Shown piece after piece: positions 17,401-19,645 of a DNA stretch of 19,645 nucleotides. Source of the stretch: OLB7 sp966250335. Its GTDB lineage: Bacteria; Bacteroidota; Ignavibacteria; OLB7. Numbering within the stretch: position 1 is the stretch's first letter; each line of letters opens with the position of its first letter. The DNA lies in the NCBI GenBank assembly GCA_966250335.1, contig CBINGZ010000064.1:1-19645 (forward strand), given 5' to 3'. Below the pieces are notes generated by a model that worked only from the letters and a program-made list of their open reading frames with translations, was not told where the DNA came from and did no database searches. The translations under genes and the position numbers were made by a program.

Positions 17401-19645
17401 GCCCGTTCCGCCGGGGAGGTCCCTTTCAGGAAACGGCAGCCGCCGTAGACAAACGAGGTGGGAGCACTCTCCAGCACGTTCGTATCCCGGCCGCAGGTCG
17501 CGCCATCCTCCAGAATAATCTTCTCACGATAGAACGCTCTCATCTTCCAGGCGTAGCGCGTCCCCGGCTTCAGCGTGGCGCCGGCCGGCAGCTTTTCCAG
17601 GAGTTTGGAGAGATAGATGGCGAACATAGATGCAGCTTCGGGATCGGTCTTCGGGTCGAAGTGCCGTTCGAACTTCACGACGATCCGCTCGCGACCGTCG
17701 CTGAAATCGACCTTCGCGGGATCTTCTCCCTTCTTCAGTTCGCACAGCTCGATCTCGCGATCGCCGAACGTCATCGTCCTGACCCTGACCGAGAGCTTCA
17801 CCCGGAAGTCACCGGTTGCGTCGACCAGCGTATCCCCTTCGGCGGGAGCGACGTTCGTTGCGTTGACGCACTCGCCGCCGTAGACGAAGGTCGTCGGCTG
17901 GCTTTCGGTCATGGCGTTATCGCCGCCGCAGGAGCTCCCGTCAGCGAAAATCCCCTTGCCGCTGTAGCTCATACGGAATTTCCAGGCATATCGCTGCCCG
18001 ATCTTCAGCGCCTCTCCCTTCTTTGCCAGCTCCTTGGCGACCCTCGACATGCTTACCGCGAACTTCGGAACCGTGTAGTCGGGATCGAAGACGTCGTCGG
18101 TCGTGACATCCACCGTGAGCTTCTTGCGGCCATCCTCCAGATCGATCTTCTTCAGATCCTCATCCTTCTTCAGCTCGTAGAAGAACCATTCGCGTTTGGA
18201 GGTGTTGGCGATCCGGATCGGCTTCGACGTCTCCGCCATGAAGTCGCCCGACGCGTTGTTGATCGTCTGCCCGTCGGCCGGGGTCAGATGTTTCAGGGTA
18301 AGGCAGCCGCCGTAGATGAACGCCGTCGGCGTGCTCTCGATCACGGCGTTTTCATCGCCGCACGATCCGCCCTCCTCGAAGATCCCCTTGCCGCTGTAGC
18401 TCAGCCGGAACTTCCAGCCGTATCGCTGTCCGACCTTCAGCGCCTCTCCCTTCTTTGCCAGCTCCTTGGCGACCCTCGCCATGCTTACCGCGAACTTGGG
18501 CACCATGTAGTCCGGGTCGTAGACGTCGTCGGTCGTGATATCCAGCGTATGCTTCTTGCGGCCGTCGTCCGGATCGGCTCCCTTCGGGTCTTCCCCCTTC
18601 TTCAATTCATAGATGACCCACTCACGCCTGGAGGTGTTGGCGATGCGGATCGGCTTCGACGCCTCGGCCATGAAGTCACCCGTCGCGTCGTTGATCAGCT
18701 CCTCCTCGGCCGGGGTCAGATGCTTCAGGGTGAGGCAGCCGCCGTAGACGAACGACGTCGGCGCGCTCTCGACCACCGCATTCTCCCCACCGCACGACCC
18801 GCCCTCCTCGAAGATCTCCTTGCCGGCGTAGGTCAGCCGGAACTTCCAGGCGTATCGCGTTCCCATCTTCAGCGACTCTCCCTTCTTCGCCAGCTCCTCC
18901 ACGAGCTTCGAGATCTTCATCCCCGTAAGGGCGGTCGTGGTGCCGGGATCGAAGACGTCGTCGGTGGCCAGCTCCACGGTGAACCGCGTGCGGCCGTTGT
19001 TGAGATCGGCGGTCTTCGCGTTCTCCCCCTTCTTCAGTTCGTAGAGGAACCACTCCCGCCTGAAGGTGTTGGCGATCCGGATCTTCTTCGAGAGTCTGAC
19101 GAGCAGCTCGCCCGACGCATCGCCGACGACCTCTCCGTCGGCCGGCGCCTGATTGATCGCACTGAGACATGTGTCCCCGTAGACGAAGGAGAAGAGAGGG
19201 GAGGGGGAAAGGGTCCGGACGCAGAAGCGGCCGTCGTCGCGGATCATGGCGCCGTGACGGAGGGTGAACTGCCAGAGGAATTTCTCTCCCGGAACGGCAT
19301 CCCTCAGAATCCGTTCCATCCCTCCCGGCCGGTTGACCGGCATCTCGATCAGATCGCCGTTCAGCGCCAGCCACGGCATTCCGTCGGGATAGGCGAAGAT
19401 GTACGATCCGCCGTCGCTCTTCTTGCGGGAGACGGTGATATCCATGACGAGGTTCGCCGTCGTGGTGTCGCCGGGGACGCCGCCGCGCCAGACGCGCAGG
19501 TTCCCGTCCACCAGCTCCGCGGCCTTCAGCGGCGTCGACGAGCGGAGGGCGAAGACCGGCTTCGTGTGGGCGATCCTGGAGCCGTCGCCGGGGCTTTCGG
19601 CGGACATGGTGAAACAGCTCGCGTTGCGACTGACCACGAACCTGC
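11412..19645 (-). CDS. Giant secreted/surface repeat protein, 5' partial
   Basis: The stop is at 11412-11414 and the frame stays open to the right edge, giving 2743 visible residues; start and signal peptide lie outside the window. A GTG at 19637 is not the start, because codons before it continue the frame and it lies inside a repeat unit. The N-terminal 1050 or so residues are tandem Ig/FN3-like units, each opening with Cys, a P-A-(D/E)-(G/E) turn, a YELKK strand, a late 'Y-x-W-K-(F/M)' strand and a second Cys (e.g. GGSCG), then FVYGG. Paired cysteines fit an extracytoplasmic location. The middle (about 16500-13260) is a long beta-rich region with 'GGGAWYHMAPKNQLNP' and, near its end, 'GNAYAWIDAEIGLKI' and 'PNPTWFEG'. 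The C-terminal part starts with an Ig-like 'I-x-D-x-TPKDGSKDIPV' segment, includes 'YIPWENVTYSSPG', and is Trp/Tyr-rich to its final Phe. These motifs resemble very large secreted proteins of Bacteroidota (I recall TANFOR-type proteins, from memory, unverified). No enzyme motif was found; a structural or adhesive surface role is inferred. Confidence 0.82.
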   Translation of the reverse strand, partial: RFVVSRNASCFTMSAESPGDGSRIAHTKPVFALRSSTPLKAAELVDGNLRVWRGGVPGDTTTANLVMDITVSRKKSDGGSYIFAYPDGMPWLALNGDLIEMPVNRPGGMERILRDAVPGEKFLWQFTLRHGAMIRDDGRFCVRTLSPSPLFSFVYGDTCLSAINQAPADGEVVGDASGELLVRLSKKIRIANTFRREWFLYELKKGENAKTADLNNGRTRFTVELATDDVFDPGTTTALTGMKISKLVEELAKKGESLKMGTRYAWKFRLTYAGKEIFEEGGSCGGENAVVESAPTSFVYGGCLTLKHLTPAEEELINDATGDFMAEASKPIRIANTSRREWVIYELKKGEDPKGADPDDGRKKHTLDITTDDVYDPDYMVPKFAVSMARVAKELAKKGEALKVGQRYGWKFRLSYSGKGIFEEGGSCGDENAVIESTPTAFIYGGCLTLKHLTPADGQTINNASGDFMAETSKPIRIANTSKREWFFYELKKDEDLKKIDLEDGRKKLTVDVTTDDVFDPDYTVPKFAVSMSRVAKELAKKGEALKIGQRYAWKFRMSYSGKGIFADGSSCGGDNAMTESQPTTFVYGGECVNATNVAPAEGDTLVDATGDFRVKLSVRVRTMTFGDREIELCELKKGEDPAKVDFSDGRERIVVKFERHFDPKTDPEAASMFAIYLSKLLEKLPAGATLKPGTRYAWKMRAFYREKIILEDGATCGRDTNVLESAPTSFVYGGCRFLKGTSPAERANLTTLPEFAFKVQPGVQENQFGVVILKIWKKSPGMSAEDAAKGDPLFDKMFNMKANLGTRTPAEDVTVVMGDEFVAAPRAVVNRIVVDWDLLQNADSSRFKPEEGGEYVWQAKADVMFETEKDKCTGDFLTPFHTFSYRKAGVDTSCLRIIAGWPDDGSLYDRPEDPQFSVIVKPGVKAAGIRGGRLQIWKKLPTETLDSAVAGKPVFDQKFEGSGEANLEIEIDKPEATALKLKFVNYPNAKHTFKPEFGATYAWRFTMAIDGATIMSDGTECSQSEIKSAVASFDYMGGGRNDCGNGEGCEAPEISDKTPSPGSNFSGQDIKAGFFKVRVTESTGSGAGLSGKGTITLPDMKAPVKVVFSNIKVNRSNVMYEGTIKGEVEEAQGIISKVAAKAGRQLELNASDAEAIDNLLQQGKRLVSAMVSSKPIGLPIGIDAVISSRTYTLGILDISLTPKKATFAAGLRIETPDLASGQSTSFINFGARDVCITPTSIGSNGTAKLYVAGDFTTNLGGGMQLKIVAPKGNELDDDSKGTYVRIKCGKFDGLRIEAAAVFPREWLVPANKDGSPNTDATKKVEARFVAQVKDWNNWLAKAELDKCLIAGDNGLGLEVKEMVYDHSDVANPDGITFPQGYGKGTDNTWRGFFIRRAAIALPASLSAYTADGGGKLPVTFAADNLIVDKTGLSANFKVQNIVSTGVIAGWGFSLDEIGVEVVSSSLRKGYMNGAIKLPISEDKLGYECMIRDGRAAGGSAGLEWQFQIKPKNGDYNAKFWYAKLRLDATSNITIGNIPRDPKTGRRVNARAELTGDLSVDYDQTKLKLPQLKFEQFLLQSTPPQGEKRISCKKWSFTSPAKSMGGFPLMIEGIEPAVTEENDVTKVGLKFTIKLALAGEQTSIAGSAGLMIKAKLNMEAEELGEKLEFDGVDLTKIAVNADMGAVKIKGQIDFYKQDPTFGDGFRGLVEAWFLKTIYVNITVQFGSKPSVKNPGENFRYWYVDALARFNPGIVLGPAIGIYGFGGGAWYHMAPKNQLNPALLMQQPENSDAAKDAQKAAAVSSKIGATLSGEEYVPSEETLFGFKASVTLGTVPDPKPLNADVQLMISFTSSGGLERIRFDGSVYMACDIIERKDPALKASASILYDNVNSIFHAEFQVNLNFKVVKAYIPAVVHVEPKWWQLKLGEPKNRMTLELDLAIIKLKFKSYMMAGDSLPAIPDPPDEVMSKLTAEQRAKIEKRAMIKNAGASGFMFGTILQIGPVEGSFLIFYGKLDLGVGFDVEVKKYENLLCGNSEGSGQVGFNGGWYVQGNAYAWIDAEIGLKITLFGSERRFKILALSGAALMRMGFPNPTWFEGYLAAKYSILGGLISGNCNYEFSIGEPCRPRRGSPFEDQVAMIEDITPKDGSKDIPVLATPEISYNFEIGKQFELQDLNDEKKVHTYRVMAERPLMYDVNNILFPSNWSDAYMSKTSQIYPIQMLGGYQKYRIDAAAYAEEYLNGRWAGATYPNASNPSQLDPIRQTKTGSFTTGPQPDYIPWENVTYSSPGVRQRYYLIDHPGTYTEKEGTIVLMRDQGYLLTPKEDQYVTQKLRIRMVAAGGADTVEEDLKYYPAYDRFPAALQFDVQRLQQSTLYHLDIFRETKYKPGVTGSPASGLFEKEEVKEFSQTVEETNIGSGGETRTVTGTYEKKLQKLGQTRVNPLTKAQEKLLWANDFATSAYRSLYTKMMGLTFKRVDRKTDGRLIIHYDAYEPFDAHDLATFTTEGAAPYSWASSFYYPQISNRIFSNIRAYTGESPYGIVYYWSDGRAVDQNLTRQLGQTYSYSDLRPYAYLVPHQQAYLDRGCGVDLIRDDEIASGVINRYPRNRWSYGSGDGIYYAEPHDGPPGNVWFQYTVERDAWNVANWLQGRALEAYTRGADGEWAQYTYKGQPTWLRWQTYFWYMDWSMNNDRTVLSRFQALPGGWYELKLSEKRGDNFEAPNPRYSIWFPYTYQPRAIRRGAGYF
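16962..19169 (-). repeat. Five tandem 432-477 bp protein-coding repeats in the giant gene
   Basis: Units counted from each opening Cys codon are 19169-18738 (432 bp), 18737-18306 (432), 18305-17871 (435), 17870-17439 (432) and 17438-16962 (477). A partial unit lies upstream, to the window edge, and a further divergent one follows from 16961 to about 16500. Units 2 and 3 are the most alike and share a 44-bp identical stretch (18435-18478 and 18003-18046), extended to 63 bp with one mismatch. The shared protein features are IRIAN, YELKK, DGR, a TDDV(F/Y)DP loop, an AKKGE-x-LK helix, RYAWKFR and GGSCG. The fifth and sixth units switch to an IWKK type. Confidence 0.9.

Noticed and set aside
16962..19169. 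Regular repeats as a CRISPR or satellite array
   Set aside because: Period is 432 bp, in frame and protein-coding with conserved residues; no short repeats with unique spacers.
19635..19637. GTG at 19637 as the start of the giant gene
   Set aside because: The frame continues upstream to the window edge, and the residues around it are the end of one repeat and the opening Cys of the next, with no signal peptide.

Overview
The window looks like a GC-rich (about 60%) chromosome of a Bacteroidota/Chlorobiota-type (FCB) bacterium. This placement is an inference. It rests on a secreted 'tail-fibre/collar' type protein, an Ala/Gln signal-peptide junction in two secreted proteins, weak or absent Shine-Dalgarno sequences, and a very large Cys-rich extracytoplasmic protein beside a six-domain fibronectin type III protein. 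High-GC lineages such as Ignavibacteria/Kapaibacteria would fit, but nothing here fixes the taxon. No RNA gene, insertion sequence, phage integration gene or CRISPR array was seen.

Layout: (1) 1-1515, minus strand, a secreted tail-fibre-like protein running off the left edge. (2) 1629-1895, minus strand, a small double zinc ribbon protein that may share its transcript. (3) 1896-2157, a divergent regulatory region with a structured element. (4) 2158-5457 and 5488-8799, plus strand, 30 bp apart: two ~1100-residue paralogous STAND-type ATPase regulators, each with an N-terminal P-loop, a helical middle and a C-terminal SARP-like winged-helix plus BTAD module. (5) A hairpin terminator between convergent genes at 8823-8864. 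(6) 8893-11145, minus strand, a secreted six-FN3 protein. (7) 11146-11411, an intergenic region with a second copy of the element and a terminator. (8) 11412-19645, minus strand, a giant secreted protein that continues past the right edge (2743 residues visible), built at its N-terminal side from 144-residue tandem repeats.

Three things stand out. First, the two regulators differ clearly over most of their length, yet their C-terminal output modules are identical at DNA level for 509 bp and nearly so for 572 bp, with a sharp edge at the first helix of the DNA-binding domain. This suggests gene conversion that keeps one output fused to two diverging sensors. Second, the same gapless element (13-bp identical block, 7-bp spacer, two CCAAG units exactly 22 bp apart, then an AT-rich dyad) lies beside the regulator operon and zinc-ribbon gene and again upstream of the FN3 gene. 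SARP-family regulators are known to use direct repeats spaced by whole helical turns (11 or 22 bp), so the element is a candidate operator. Third, the giant repeat protein and the FN3 protein look like a co-occurring, functionally uncharacterised surface pair.

A working model, which is inference only: two STAND sensors with different ligands act through one shared DNA-binding output on promoters of the flanking surface-protein genes.
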